DNA of 64,000 nucleotides from Lacrimispora xylanisolvens (GTDB lineage Bacteria; Bacillota; Clostridia; Lachnospirales; Lachnospiraceae), in assembly GCF_002934545.1 (NCBI RefSeq), contig NZ_PTJA01000004.1, positions 186,001 to 250,000 of the forward strand, given 5' to 3'. Shown here piece after piece: positions 17,252 to 25,313 of the stretch. The stretch's first letter is position 1. Every line of letters starts with the position of its first letter. The notes below the pieces were generated by a model that was not told the DNA's origin, made no database searches, and saw nothing but the letters and a program-made list of their open reading frames with translations. The translations under genes were made by a program, and so were the position numbers.

Positions 17252-19093
17252 CTATGATTTCCTCTCACTTGGCTTTAGGTTTTTATAATGAATTTCCATC
17301 TCAGTGGATTCATCTTCAAAAGTAATTGTAATTTTCTCGTTGTAAAATACAGGATATCCCATGCCCTTTTTTAAAATTTCCATTCCTCTCAGTACCGTGC
17401 ACCGCTCCGACTGATCCATAATAATTACAGAATGATCTGGTCCGGGGTAGATAATGATGTCCTCTTCCCCGATTTTTCCAAGCTTTATTTTACAGGAAGC
17501 AAGAATCTGTCCAAGTGTCATACGCCCGCTGTTTCTTCCAAACAGATGATAAGTCTGAGGAGGTACATCACGCCCGTCTGCGGTTCTTACCACGTAAATA
17601 CTGAATTTACCAGAGTAAGTACAGGCCTTGGTTTTCATCTTAACTGGTTCTTTTGAAGAAGGAGACTGGGACACATAGATCACTGCTGCATTCTTTTTCT
17701 TATACCACCAAAGCAGGATTAAGACGATTACCAGTGCAAGCGCTCCCAGTATCGCCCATAACGGGCGGTAATCCGGTTCTGGCTCCGGTATAGGATCTGG
17801 CGGTGGAGCCAGCTGTTCTGTCACCGGCTGTTCGATCCTATATTGTTCCGCAAACATGCTGGTATCGAACTCAACTGTCACTGTATCAATTCCATCAATA
17901 GGAAGGGAATAAGGTATGAGACCCCCGCTTATAGTGCCGGATTTCCAAACACCATTGACACAGAAAGGTACCGACTGCCCTTCATAATAAGGCGTGTTCC
18001 AGAGATTTTCGTTCTTACCTGCAGTATCCTTAAGAGACAGTTCCAAGTCTGCATAGTGCTTGTAGAGTGGTGGGAATTTTGTTTTACTTTTCTCTTCACT
18101 TCCTGCATCAGGTAATACTTCTTCTCTCCTGTAATTGATATTGACCACTGGTCTGGCTGTGTATTCCACAGTCATATATGCTTCCACACCAGAAAGCTCC
18201 GGTGTCTGGAAACGGACATCAACGGCGCCAGATGCAGGTCTGGTCATCTCTATGACTGCAAAATTTCGACCGCTTGTAATATGTCCTTCATCCGCCGTAT
18301 AATCTGCTGTCACATTCTGAATTCCCTGTCCGGAGGTCAGCACTACTTTTACACGTTCTGCTCCCGGAGAAGGAAGTTCAACATGAAGGCTTCCGCCATT
18401 TCCATCTGTAACTCCTACTGACCGTTTCGGAAGATTCATTCGATCATAAAGAATACGGTTCATGATCTGTACCAGATTTCCGGATTGTCCCTGCCAGTAG
18501 ATGGCACCATCGGTCATCTCTGCGCCGTCGAAGATATGCATATTAGGATCATTTAACTCACTGCCTACGGCAACAATATAAATCTTTATTCCCGCTTCTT
18601 TTGCTTTTTTAATGGTTTCAGAGTATAAGGCACGTGATGATTCTTTTGCCTGTTTATCAGGCATATCGATTTCTCCGTCAGTTACCATGACAATACTGCG
18701 GTCCACATTCTCATCTGCAGAAAAAAGACCTACTGCCTGATTCAGTCCTTCTCCGGCATTGGTATAGCCCTTATATATAACAGAGGAAAGCTGTGTACCC
18801 ATGGGATCTGCCCCGCCACTTAAAGGAACAATCGTCTGAATTCCTGTATTGTAAGCTACAAGTCCAGACTTATAATTTGATGGAAGACTACAAACTGCCT
18901 GACGTATGGCATCAATCGCAAAGCGGCTTTTATCATTAGAGTTCATGGAACCACTGGTATCCAGAAGAAATACTATTTCACCATTCTTTGCAGGCTGCCC
19001 ATGGTATTCTTCAGCTGCCAGAGTATCCTGTCTGATCGGCAGCAACAGCATCATAACCCCGATAAACAGAAAAATCCTTTTTAAATTTTTCAT
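17252..19093 (-). CDS. Secreted/membrane VWA domain protein
   Basis: A 613-residue protein with a signal peptide (residues 1-27, cleavage after LAA). Its von Willebrand A domain at 36-225 carries an intact MIDAS motif (D45-T-S-G-S, threonine in TNAGEG, and VTDGE). An extracellular beta-sandwich region follows, with a Pro/Glu-rich stretch, one membrane helix near 450-470 (LWAILGALALVIVLILLWW) and a cytoplasmic C-terminal domain of about 130 residues that is beta-rich and may be FHA-like. VWA domains bind ligands through a metal ion. As first gene of the injection-system operon it may be the envelope anchor or an adhesion/contact sensor. A LytTR-type promoter lies upstream. Confidence 0.88.
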   Translation of the reverse strand: MKNLKRIFLFIGVMMLLLPIRQDTLAAEEYHGQPAKNGEIVFLLDTSGSMNSNDKSRFAIDAIRQAVCSLPSNYKSGLVAYNTGIQTIVPLSGGADPMGTQLSSVIYKGYTNAGEGLNQAVGLFSADENVDRSIVMVTDGEIDMPDKQAKESSRALYSETIKKAKEAGIKIYIVAVGSELNDPNMHIFDGAEMTDGAIYWQGQSGNLVQIMNRILYDRMNLPKRSVGVTDGNGGSLHVELPSPGAERVKVVLTSGQGIQNVTADYTADEGHITSGRNFAVIEMTRPASGAVDVRFQTPELSGVEAYMTVEYTARPVVNINYRREEVLPDAGSEEKSKTKFPPLYKHYADLELSLKDTAGKNENLWNTPYYEGQSVPFCVNGVWKSGTISGGLIPYSLPIDGIDTVTVEFDTSMFAEQYRIEQPVTEQLAPPPDPIPEPEPDYRPLWAILGALALVIVLILLWWYKKKNAAVIYVSQSPSSKEPVKMKTKACTYSGKFSIYVVRTADGRDVPPQTYHLFGRNSGRMTLGQILASCKIKLGKIGEEDIIIYPGPDHSVIIMDQSERCTVLRGMEILKKGMGYPVFYNEKITITFEDESTEMEIHYKNLKPSERKS

Positions 19094-19164
19094 CTCACCC
19101 CTCCTGACAAAGATTTGGTTAACATTTTAAACCTCCATACCTTTGTCTCATTTTTGTTAGTTAC

Positions 19165-19225
19165 ATTATAATATAAAAACAATCAAAAAAACCATTCATG
19201 TAATATTTAGCACGCTACATGTAAT
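19165..19225 (-). promoter_or_regulatory. Promoter with paired LytTR-type operator of the VWA/sheath operon
   Basis: The minus-strand -10 TATAAT is at 19165-19170, followed by GTAACTAA. Two direct copies of CATGTAAT (plus-strand notation) lie at 19197-19204 and 19218-19225, a 21-bp period, starting 26 bp upstream of the -10. No -35 of note is seen, suggesting activator dependence. The arrangement is repeated at 20830-20890. LytTR regulators typically bind 9-bp direct repeats spaced by two helical turns. Confidence 0.75.
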
Positions 19226-19294
19226 ATTTGGTAAATAACTGTCGTATTTTTCCTCTAATTCGACATTTTTCGACACGAATTATCTGACCTTTCA

Positions 19295-20797
19295 TTAATT
19301 GAGAGGCAAAATGTGACTATCAATATCCGGATTTTCCAGGTAATCAGCACGAATGATCCCGGCGTACCTGCTGTCAATTCCAAGCAGTAAAGAAAGCTCA
19401 CCGCCAAGCTCCCTGATAAACCATCTGTTCTCATATTTCACGGTATCAATACAAATAATATAGCGGGCACCATTTAGTTCAAACACAGCCCCGATACTTT
19501 CTATATCATCTGCACCGTAAGCTTTCATCTTCCTGAGTTCTATATCCTGAAAATCATTTGACCCATAAGACTCTGACATTTTTTCCGGACTAATATATCC
19601 CAAAATTTTTATGGAACTAGTATTCAAACGTTTCGGCAATTCTGATAACGCGAAGGATACATCCAAATCTTCCGCCTGAACCAGATCAGCTGTATCTATT
19701 TCCGAGAAGACACCCAATGCTGTGTATTGTTCTAATAAATTCCACCGGATGTCATTTTTTCTGCTTTCAATGTTTAAATCTCTGGAAAAATCAGTTACTG
19801 CTGGAAAATTGAATTCCTGCTGCATAAAAATATATGCCCCACTACTTTCCAGTCTGGTCCGAAAATCAAAATGATCCACGTAGCTCTCCACTGCAAATGT
19901 TCCAATCATCTTGTCCTGTTCATTGGCCGCAAGATATTCCAGGTATCTTCTGACTGCCGTCTGAGACGAATCAAAGCCTCCTGCTTCCTCGTTAGTGACA
20001 GCAGACCCTAATGCCCCATGCCCCGCTTCTGCATCTAATAAGTTTTTTGAAAAATCAGGCACTAATTGTTTCAAAATCTGCTCATCCGCTGTTTCTAACG
20101 AAAGTGTACCTGCCTCTTTCCTTTCCATTCCTGACATATTAGCAAAGATTCCGCCTAACTGATGATTAAACCACCGACCATCCTTTCTTATTACATCAAA
20201 AATCAAAAAGAATTTTTTACCATTCACCTCAATAGCGGCAACACAGCTTACCATCTTATCCCCACCATACCGATTAGCTATTCTGATTAAATTTTCCTGA
20301 TGTTTTTCATTCGTGTAAGCATCATCTAAATCTCCAGGGTCAACAAATCCCACCAGCTTCACTGAATTAAGATCCATAGCCTTTATACCACTCTCCAGAT
20401 TATCGACAAATGCCTTTACCTCCGCTGTACTTTTTAGACTCACAGGTTCTCCCTCATCCAAACCAAGCCCGCAAAGAATGGCATATTGACGCATAATATC
20501 ATCTATTTCCATACTTTCTGAAAAGGTATCTGTCATATACTTTAGATTGCTCTCCCTAAGCCCTGTTAAATAACCCTTTACTGCACTCTCCGGTGAATCA
20601 AATCCAGGCTGTACAGTTGTCTGGGATGTATTTGTAAAACCTTTCTGCAAAGGTAATTTAGACTGCATCTGTGAAAGAACCTTTTTCCCTTCTAAAAGCT
20701 CAGAACTCTCCTGCGCAGAACAGGCACATACAGATCCAGATATCAGAATTGCTGCTGCAATTGCCAGAACAAATTTGCCACATTTAATCATTTTCAT
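19295..20797 (-). CDS. Lipoprotein with two tandem homologous modules
   Basis: A 500-residue predicted lipoprotein; the lipobox is VCAC with cysteine near residue 26. Two copies of a domain of about 200 residues follow. Module 1 starts at GFDSPESAVKGYLTGL and module 2 at GFDSSQTAVRRYLEYL. Each contains an NTF2-like helix and strands, a V-x-LVGFVDP or IKILGYISP turn, a YxxxxxQ(E/D) segment with YGGD/YGAD, and a strand ending DGRWFNHQLGG or ENRWFIRELGG. The family is not recognised. The gene shares its promoter architecture with the VWA/sheath operon, so it is probably co-expressed with the injection system as a surface component. Confidence 0.8.
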   Translation of the reverse strand: MKMIKCGKFVLAIAAAILISGSVCACSAQESSELLEGKKVLSQMQSKLPLQKGFTNTSQTTVQPGFDSPESAVKGYLTGLRESNLKYMTDTFSESMEIDDIMRQYAILCGLGLDEGEPVSLKSTAEVKAFVDNLESGIKAMDLNSVKLVGFVDPGDLDDAYTNEKHQENLIRIANRYGGDKMVSCVAAIEVNGKKFFLIFDVIRKDGRWFNHQLGGIFANMSGMERKEAGTLSLETADEQILKQLVPDFSKNLLDAEAGHGALGSAVTNEEAGGFDSSQTAVRRYLEYLAANEQDKMIGTFAVESYVDHFDFRTRLESSGAYIFMQQEFNFPAVTDFSRDLNIESRKNDIRWNLLEQYTALGVFSEIDTADLVQAEDLDVSFALSELPKRLNTSSIKILGYISPEKMSESYGSNDFQDIELRKMKAYGADDIESIGAVFELNGARYIICIDTVKYENRWFIRELGGELSLLLGIDSRYAGIIRADYLENPDIDSHILPLN

Positions 20798-20829
20798 ACT
20801 CCTCCCTTAATCCAACGACTTTTAGTTAC

Positions 20830-20890
20830 ATTATAATCCATTAATTGACAAAAAAGGTATTCATGTAATTTTTAGCACCCTACATGTAAT
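20830..20890 (-). promoter_or_regulatory. Promoter with paired LytTR-type operator of the two-module lipoprotein gene
   Basis: The minus-strand -10 TATAAT is at 20830-20835 and again continues GTAACTAA. Two CATGTAAT copies lie at 20862-20869 and 20883-20890 (21-bp period), with the same 26-bp distance to the -10 as at 19165-19225. Sequence between and around the repeats (TTTAGCAC, CTA) is also conserved, although the coding regions downstream are unrelated. Confidence 0.75.
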
Positions 20891-20931
20891 TATTGGTAAT
20901 TTAGTATTAGGAATTAGGTCAATACAAAAAA

Positions 20932-20958
20932 AGAAAAGCAGCTATTAACTGCTCTTCT
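20932..20958 (-). terminator. Intrinsic terminator of the LytTR regulator gene
   Basis: A 10-bp stem (AGAAGAGCAG with CTGCTTTTCT, one G-U pair) has a 7-nt loop and is followed on the minus strand by TTTTTTT. It lies just past the stop of the response regulator gene and upstream of the lipoprotein promoter, separating the two units. Confidence 0.85.
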
Positions 20959-20984
20959 CTGCACTAGACCTCATCCTGCTATCT

Positions 20985-21707
20985 TTAAACCTGACACCAC
21001 CCCATGGTCTCAAACATAATCTCTTCCACTTCCTTACGTCTGCTGCGGCTGACCGGCAGACAGGTTCCATCCATTAATTCCACTACGTCATTGGAGATTC
21101 TGGCGATCTGGGTAAAACTCACCAGATAAGACTGGTGTATTCTGATAAAACGAATCTTACGGTCTTTTAATTCGTTTTCTATCTCCTCCAGACTTTTGTA
21201 TAGTCTGTGACGGCCCTCTTCACATGCAATCTCAGTCAGTCGGAGCTTGCTTTCAAAATACAGCACTTTCTTTAAATATACCTGACTCTCTGTTCTGCCA
21301 TATTTGAAGTGGTAATATAAGTCTTTTGTCTCAATCAGATTTAATATGTGGCTGAAATTATTATTAAATTCAGGATCCCTTACGGGCTTAACAAGGTATC
21401 CGATTGGCGCTGAGCGAAAGGCCTGATTGATGTATCTCTGATGAGATGTCATAAATACAATTTGTACCATGCGGTCGTATTCACGGATTCGTTCTGCTGC
21501 CATCAATCCGTTCATACGTCTCATCTCAATGTCCATATAAATGATGTCGAAACGCTTTCCTAAATAAACAGCTCTGACAATTTCATCACCGTCACAGAAG
21601 GTCTCCACATCCAGATTCATTTCTCTCTCAATCCCAATCCTGCGCAAACGCGTTTCTGCTTCCAACAGCAGCAGATGGTCATCATCACATACTCCTATTT
21701 TTAACAT
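20985..21707 (-). CDS. LytTR-family response regulator
   Basis: A 240-residue DNA-binding response regulator. The ATG at 21707 is chosen because AGGAGGAGAG directly precedes it and MLKIGVCDDD is the normal receiver start; the longer frame adds 22 unrelated residues. The receiver domain spans 1-120 with acidic D8-D10, phospho-acceptor D59 in YMDIEM, T in FMTSH and K in LVKPV. The LytTR DNA-binding domain spans about 140-236 (IRIHQSYLVS, LPVSRSRRKEV). No histidine kinase is adjacent, so it is an orphan within the window. The two paired-repeat promoters at 19.2 and 20.85 kb are its likely targets. A -10 TATAAT lies at 21854-21859. Confidence 0.95.
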   Translation of the reverse strand: MLKIGVCDDDHLLLLEAETRLRRIGIEREMNLDVETFCDGDEIVRAVYLGKRFDIIYMDIEMRRMNGLMAAERIREYDRMVQIVFMTSHQRYINQAFRSAPIGYLVKPVRDPEFNNNFSHILNLIETKDLYYHFKYGRTESQVYLKKVLYFESKLRLTEIACEEGRHRLYKSLEEIENELKDRKIRFIRIHQSYLVSFTQIARISNDVVELMDGTCLPVSRSRRKEVEEIMFETMGWCQV

Positions 21708-21979
21708 GGCCTCTCCTCCTATTATCCAGCAATCTCCGAAATCAGTTTTTCTACAGATTTGCTTCTTCATCAAATGTTAATGGTATGCTAATTATGTATC
21801 TTAACGGTCTCAGCATATAACTATTTTCGACAACTTTCAACCCAAGTGCCAAAATTATACACGTTGAGTTCCAAAATTGACACATTCCACTTACAAAAAG
21901 TTACTTTTTTTATATTAAAACAATATTTTTTTATGAATTTATAATTGTTAATTTTAACATGTTCTTTATAAAAAAGTAA

Positions 21980-22032
21980 AACAGGAATGAGCGGTATGCT
22001 CCTGAAAAAGAAGCATACCGCTCATTCCTGTT
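21980..22032. terminator. Long perfect hairpin, terminator of the GGDEF/HD-GYP gene
   Basis: A perfect 21-bp inverted repeat (21980-22000 and 22012-22032) with an 11-nt loop lies just past the stop of the cyclic-di-GMP gene. On the minus strand it is followed by a T-rich run. The arms are AACAGGAATGAGCGGTATGC plus one base on each side. The remaining 21774-21979 stretch is AT-rich and carries only the regulator promoter. Confidence 0.8.
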
Positions 22033-22046
22033 AATTTTATAACAAT

Positions 22047-23789
22047 CTAGGCACCAGTTCCGGATTTATTAATTACTTTGTCAATGAATATCGATACATA
22101 CTCTTTACAAAACTGCGTTCCAGCTCCCTTTAAAAGCTCACTGACTGCAATTTCCTTTGACAGCGCATGGCGGTAGCTCCGCTCGCTGATCATGGCGTCA
22201 TAGGCATCAGCTATGGCGATAATTCTGGACTGTATGGGAATCTCCTTTCCCTTCAGCCCTTTGGGGTATCCGCTTCCATCCCAGCGCTCATGATGGGCAA
22301 GCACGTAATCAGCCATTTCTGAAAGCTCATTCACTGTACTTAAAATGCGGTATCCGATTTCGGGATGCTTTTTTATCTCTCCCCATTCATCTACATCAAG
22401 CTTTCCGTTCTTATTAAGAATACCCTCTTCAATTGCTACCTTGCCAATATCATGAAGAAGGCCAACTGTTTTTAATTCCTTGATGTCATCTTCCTGAAGT
22501 TCAAGTGCTTCCCCCATCTTTTCACACAGTTCTGATACACGAAGGGAATGCTGTTCCTCTCGGAAGTTTTTTTCATGAAGTGCCGCCATGATGGTATAAA
22601 TGGTCTTCCCCCTCATGCTGGGACTTTCCATCAGCTTTTTCCGATACATAAAATCTTCGGCTTTCTTTAAAACCTCTGTAATGGATTCATCACTGCTGCA
22701 CTTTATGCTGTATCCGAAAGAGATGGAAAGCATGATTTTATTCACAGCCTGAGCTTTTGCCATGTCACTCATGGAAGAAATCATCTTTTTTATCTCTTTT
22801 TCGCCTGTGCCAGGTGAAAAGATAACAAATTCATCTCCTCCCAGCCGGCATATGATATCATGGCTGCGGGTGTTGTTCATGAGAACTGCTGCCGCTTTTC
22901 GTATGTATTCATCTCCTGCTGCATGGCCAAAAGAATCATTGATCAGTTTCAGACCATTGATGTCTGCCATGGTAATTACCAGCGGATAGTTAAACTCCTG
23001 GTCCAAAACTTTCAGCTGCTCTTCAAAATACCTTCTGTTATACAAACCAGTAAGGGGATCATGAAAACTTAAATAATTCAGCCTTTCCTGAGCCTGCCTG
23101 CGCTCGGTTATATTATTGACAATCAGGGCCAGCTGGTTTTTGCCAGGGCAGAAAACAATCACCTCATAATATGTGCTTGTCCTGTTCCGGAACCGTTCAT
23201 AGCGGGCTGGCTCCCCTGTTTTCACAGTCCTTGCAAGCAGCTCCCATATATCAGGATCCAGAGTGTCATGTATGTCACAAAAATATCCTCCCAACACAGA
23301 AACTTCCTTGTCACAGGCCAGTTCCTCATAGCAGGGATTTACATCAATCAGCCTGTAGTGCCTGATGTCGGTTTCATTCTCTCCCTCAAACAGTGCCATC
23401 CCAAGCTGCATATGAGCTATAATTGTACGGTATTTTTCTTCACTTTCCATAAGCATCTGATCATAAAGACCGATCTTTTTATACTGCATCTTCAGTTCTT
23501 TATAACTTTTGCTCAGTTCTTCTTCTGCGGCACCGGCTTTGTTAAGCAGTCTCAATATCACATAGTATAAAAATGCGGAAGTACAAAATACAAATAAGAC
23601 TCCCTTCCCCATGCTAAAAAGCATGACTGAACGGGAATTACTGACAATGGCAGGAACCAATCTGTCAGAACACAAAATCCAGAACAAACCAAGCAGAAAA
23701 TAAGCCGCACAGATCTTAAGTCCTTCCTGCTTTAATTCCTTTCTGCTCTTATTTAACATAAGGAAATGTTCCCTCAGCCTTTTCCACAT
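22047..23789 (-). CDS. Membrane PAS-GGDEF-HD-GYP cyclic-di-GMP protein
   Basis: A 580-residue protein. Two membrane helices (about 24-45 and 55-82) are followed by a coiled coil, a PAS sensor domain (110-230), a GGDEF diguanylate cyclase domain with intact RLGGDEFVIF (235-395), and an HD-GYP phosphodiesterase domain with HDIGK and HHERWDGSGYPKGLKG (400-575). Both catalytic signatures are intact, so the protein could make or break c-di-GMP depending on the PAS input, or use the GGDEF domain as a regulatory site. It is transcribed alone, with its own terminator. No link to the neighbouring LytTR gene is shown beyond proximity. Confidence 0.95.
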   Translation of the reverse strand: MWKRLREHFLMLNKSRKELKQEGLKICAAYFLLGLFWILCSDRLVPAIVSNSRSVMLFSMGKGVLFVFCTSAFLYYVILRLLNKAGAAEEELSKSYKELKMQYKKIGLYDQMLMESEEKYRTIIAHMQLGMALFEGENETDIRHYRLIDVNPCYEELACDKEVSVLGGYFCDIHDTLDPDIWELLARTVKTGEPARYERFRNRTSTYYEVIVFCPGKNQLALIVNNITERRQAQERLNYLSFHDPLTGLYNRRYFEEQLKVLDQEFNYPLVITMADINGLKLINDSFGHAAGDEYIRKAAAVLMNNTRSHDIICRLGGDEFVIFSPGTGEKEIKKMISSMSDMAKAQAVNKIMLSISFGYSIKCSSDESITEVLKKAEDFMYRKKLMESPSMRGKTIYTIMAALHEKNFREEQHSLRVSELCEKMGEALELQEDDIKELKTVGLLHDIGKVAIEEGILNKNGKLDVDEWGEIKKHPEIGYRILSTVNELSEMADYVLAHHERWDGSGYPKGLKGKEIPIQSRIIAIADAYDAMISERSYRHALSKEIAVSELLKGAGTQFCKEYVSIFIDKVINKSGTGA

Positions 23790-23885
23790 ACCGCCCCTCC
23801 TTTGATGATTTTATTATACACGATTTTCATTCTTCTGAAAACCAATAAGTGATATTTTTCTATACTTGGATAAAACTGGTAACAA

Positions 23886-23916
23886 AAAAACACGGTCTTA
23901 TTATAGCCGTGTTTTT
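23886..23916 (-). terminator. Terminator of the hydA-mocA operon
   Basis: A 10-bp stem AAAAACACGG/CCGTGTTTTT with an 11-nt loop lies immediately after the mocA stop on the minus strand. Its A/T-rich base would supply a U tract in that direction. Confidence 0.8.
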
Positions 23917-23924
23917 CTAACAAT

Positions 23925-24500
23925 TTATTCGAATTCATCGGACAGTTTGTCAATGTCCTTTAATTCATCAGCACTTTCTGCTTCTAAAAGAAAAACATCA
24001 GACGGATGGGCTCTGATTATCTTTTTTCCGCCTTTGTCTCCTGTAAGTTCCATCAGTTCTTTTCTGTAGCTGCCTGCAAATATGGCAGGATTGCCGGGCT
24101 CTCCTTTCAAACACAAACAGGCAAGTCCTTTTTTGCTTTCATAAAATCCTTTCACCAGCGCCTCTATGGTAAAAGATTTTAAGTAAGGCTGATCACAGAC
24201 TGCAAATAAAAAATCCGTGTTTTCATATTCCAATTCCTTAAGTGCCAGATGAATGGAATGAGAAATCCCCAGTCTGCTGTCCCTGTTTACAATGATTTTA
24301 TATCCGGAGTCTTTCATGCATTCCATAATCTCATCATATTGGGTAACTATCAGTTTTCTGAAAAACAAATCTTTTGGAAGCTGGTCGATTTCTTCTATAA
24401 TATAACGGTACATAGGCTTTCCATTGATTTCATAAAGCAGCTTATTGCCGTTGAATCTTACGCTGTCTCCCGCTGCCAGAAGAATCAGTGTCATATTCAT
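23925..24500 (-). CDS. mocA: MocA-like molybdenum cofactor nucleotidyltransferase
   Basis: A 191-residue NTP-transferase of the MobA/MocA type (E. coli counterpart YgfJ). The N-terminal LILLAAGDSVRFNGNKLL is the nucleotide-binding loop, and AVCDQPYL near residue 97 carries the metal-binding aspartate. GEPGNPAIF and GGKKI match the later motifs. It probably attaches CMP or GMP to molybdopterin for maturation of the selenium-dependent hydroxylase encoded in the same locus. Its ATG overlaps the yqeB stop (ATGA). It is the last gene of the operon. Confidence 0.88.
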   Translation of the reverse strand: MNMTLILLAAGDSVRFNGNKLLYEINGKPMYRYIIEEIDQLPKDLFFRKLIVTQYDEIMECMKDSGYKIIVNRDSRLGISHSIHLALKELEYENTDFLFAVCDQPYLKSFTIEALVKGFYESKKGLACLCLKGEPGNPAIFAGSYRKELMELTGDKGGKKIIRAHPSDVFLLEAESADELKDIDKLSDEFE

Positions 24501-25312
24501 GTTGAAATCCTTTCCTTCTGTGCAAGTTGCTTTTTCTGAAGACTTAATATAGCTTCCAGCACTCCCCCGCCAATGGCAGATGCCTTGTCTGAGATGGTAT
24601 AACAGTGCCCGGTCACACCTCTGGGATCTATGTCTCCTGATTTCATTCCACGAAAAACAGTCACACCATCCTGAAGCAGTCCTCTTACAACTCCCCCAAC
24701 CTGGGCAAGCACAGGAGCATCATTCACATACCCAACCACATCATTTAACTGTACGACTGTCCCTATGGTTACAGCCGGGTGAAATACGCCGTTATCCACA
24801 GCACGTATGATCCGTTCTTTATCATAGCCACCGATAATCCCTGGAACTCCCGTATTGGGGATGGCACTGCCGTTCCAGATGCACCTGCCCAGATCATGGC
24901 CCCGCTTTGTTTCCACCACGCAGTGGCAATCCTTCCCTGCAGTAAAACCAGGTCCCACTCCGACTACAATGTCTGCATCCGTAATCCTGGTACCCAGATT
25001 CTTCTTTGCTATAATCGCATCTACAACTGCATCCGGATTCCATTTTTCACGTATTTTGCACTCCTCATCAACCACCACTGCCACCTGGTCATTTGACAAT
25101 GCTTCCTCTACTTCTTTCATGCTGCGGCATAATATGCCGGTAATGTCCTCAACTTTTGTCCTGTCTTCGTAAACAGCTCTTGAAAATGCAACAGTGCGCC
25201 TTACGGTGGTGGGTACTGGTTTCTCTGTCATAACGACTAAAAAGCCGCAGCGGTGGAGGCGGCAGGCGATCCCGGAAGCCAGATCACCTGCTCCTTTGAT
25301 CAATATCTTCAT
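24497..25312 (-). CDS. yqeB: YqeB, selenium-dependent molybdenum hydroxylase maturation protein
   Basis: A 271-residue protein of the EF2563/YqeB family, whose members co-occur with SelD and molybdenum hydroxylases in genomes and are thought to help make or insert the labile selenium cofactor. The ATG at 25312 follows the previous gene's stop directly (TAGGATG). It begins with MKILIKGAGDLASGIACRL, a Rossmann-like dinucleotide or nucleotide-binding loop, and has VGVGPGFTAGKDC and a final AIGGGVLEAIL. A longer frame that adds 28 residues lies inside the upstream gene and is rejected. Confidence 0.9.
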   Translation of the reverse strand: MKILIKGAGDLASGIACRLHRCGFLVVMTEKPVPTTVRRTVAFSRAVYEDRTKVEDITGILCRSMKEVEEALSNDQVAVVVDEECKIREKWNPDAVVDAIIAKKNLGTRITDADIVVGVGPGFTAGKDCHCVVETKRGHDLGRCIWNGSAIPNTGVPGIIGGYDKERIIRAVDNGVFHPAVTIGTVVQLNDVVGYVNDAPVLAQVGGVVRGLLQDGVTVFRGMKSGDIDPRGVTGHCYTISDKASAIGGGVLEAILSLQKKQLAQKERIST

Positions 25313-25313
25313 C

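Noticed and set aside
1652-19093. Reading the sheath/tube block as a prophage or tailocin
   Set aside because: No capsid, terminase, portal, tape measure, holin or integrase is seen, and FHA, PP2C and VWA genes are foreign to prophages. A tailocin-like origin cannot be fully excluded without the left flank.
21708-21773. N-terminal extension of the LytTR regulator
   Set aside because: The strong AGGAGGAG site precedes the internal ATG, and the receiver domain starts exactly there.
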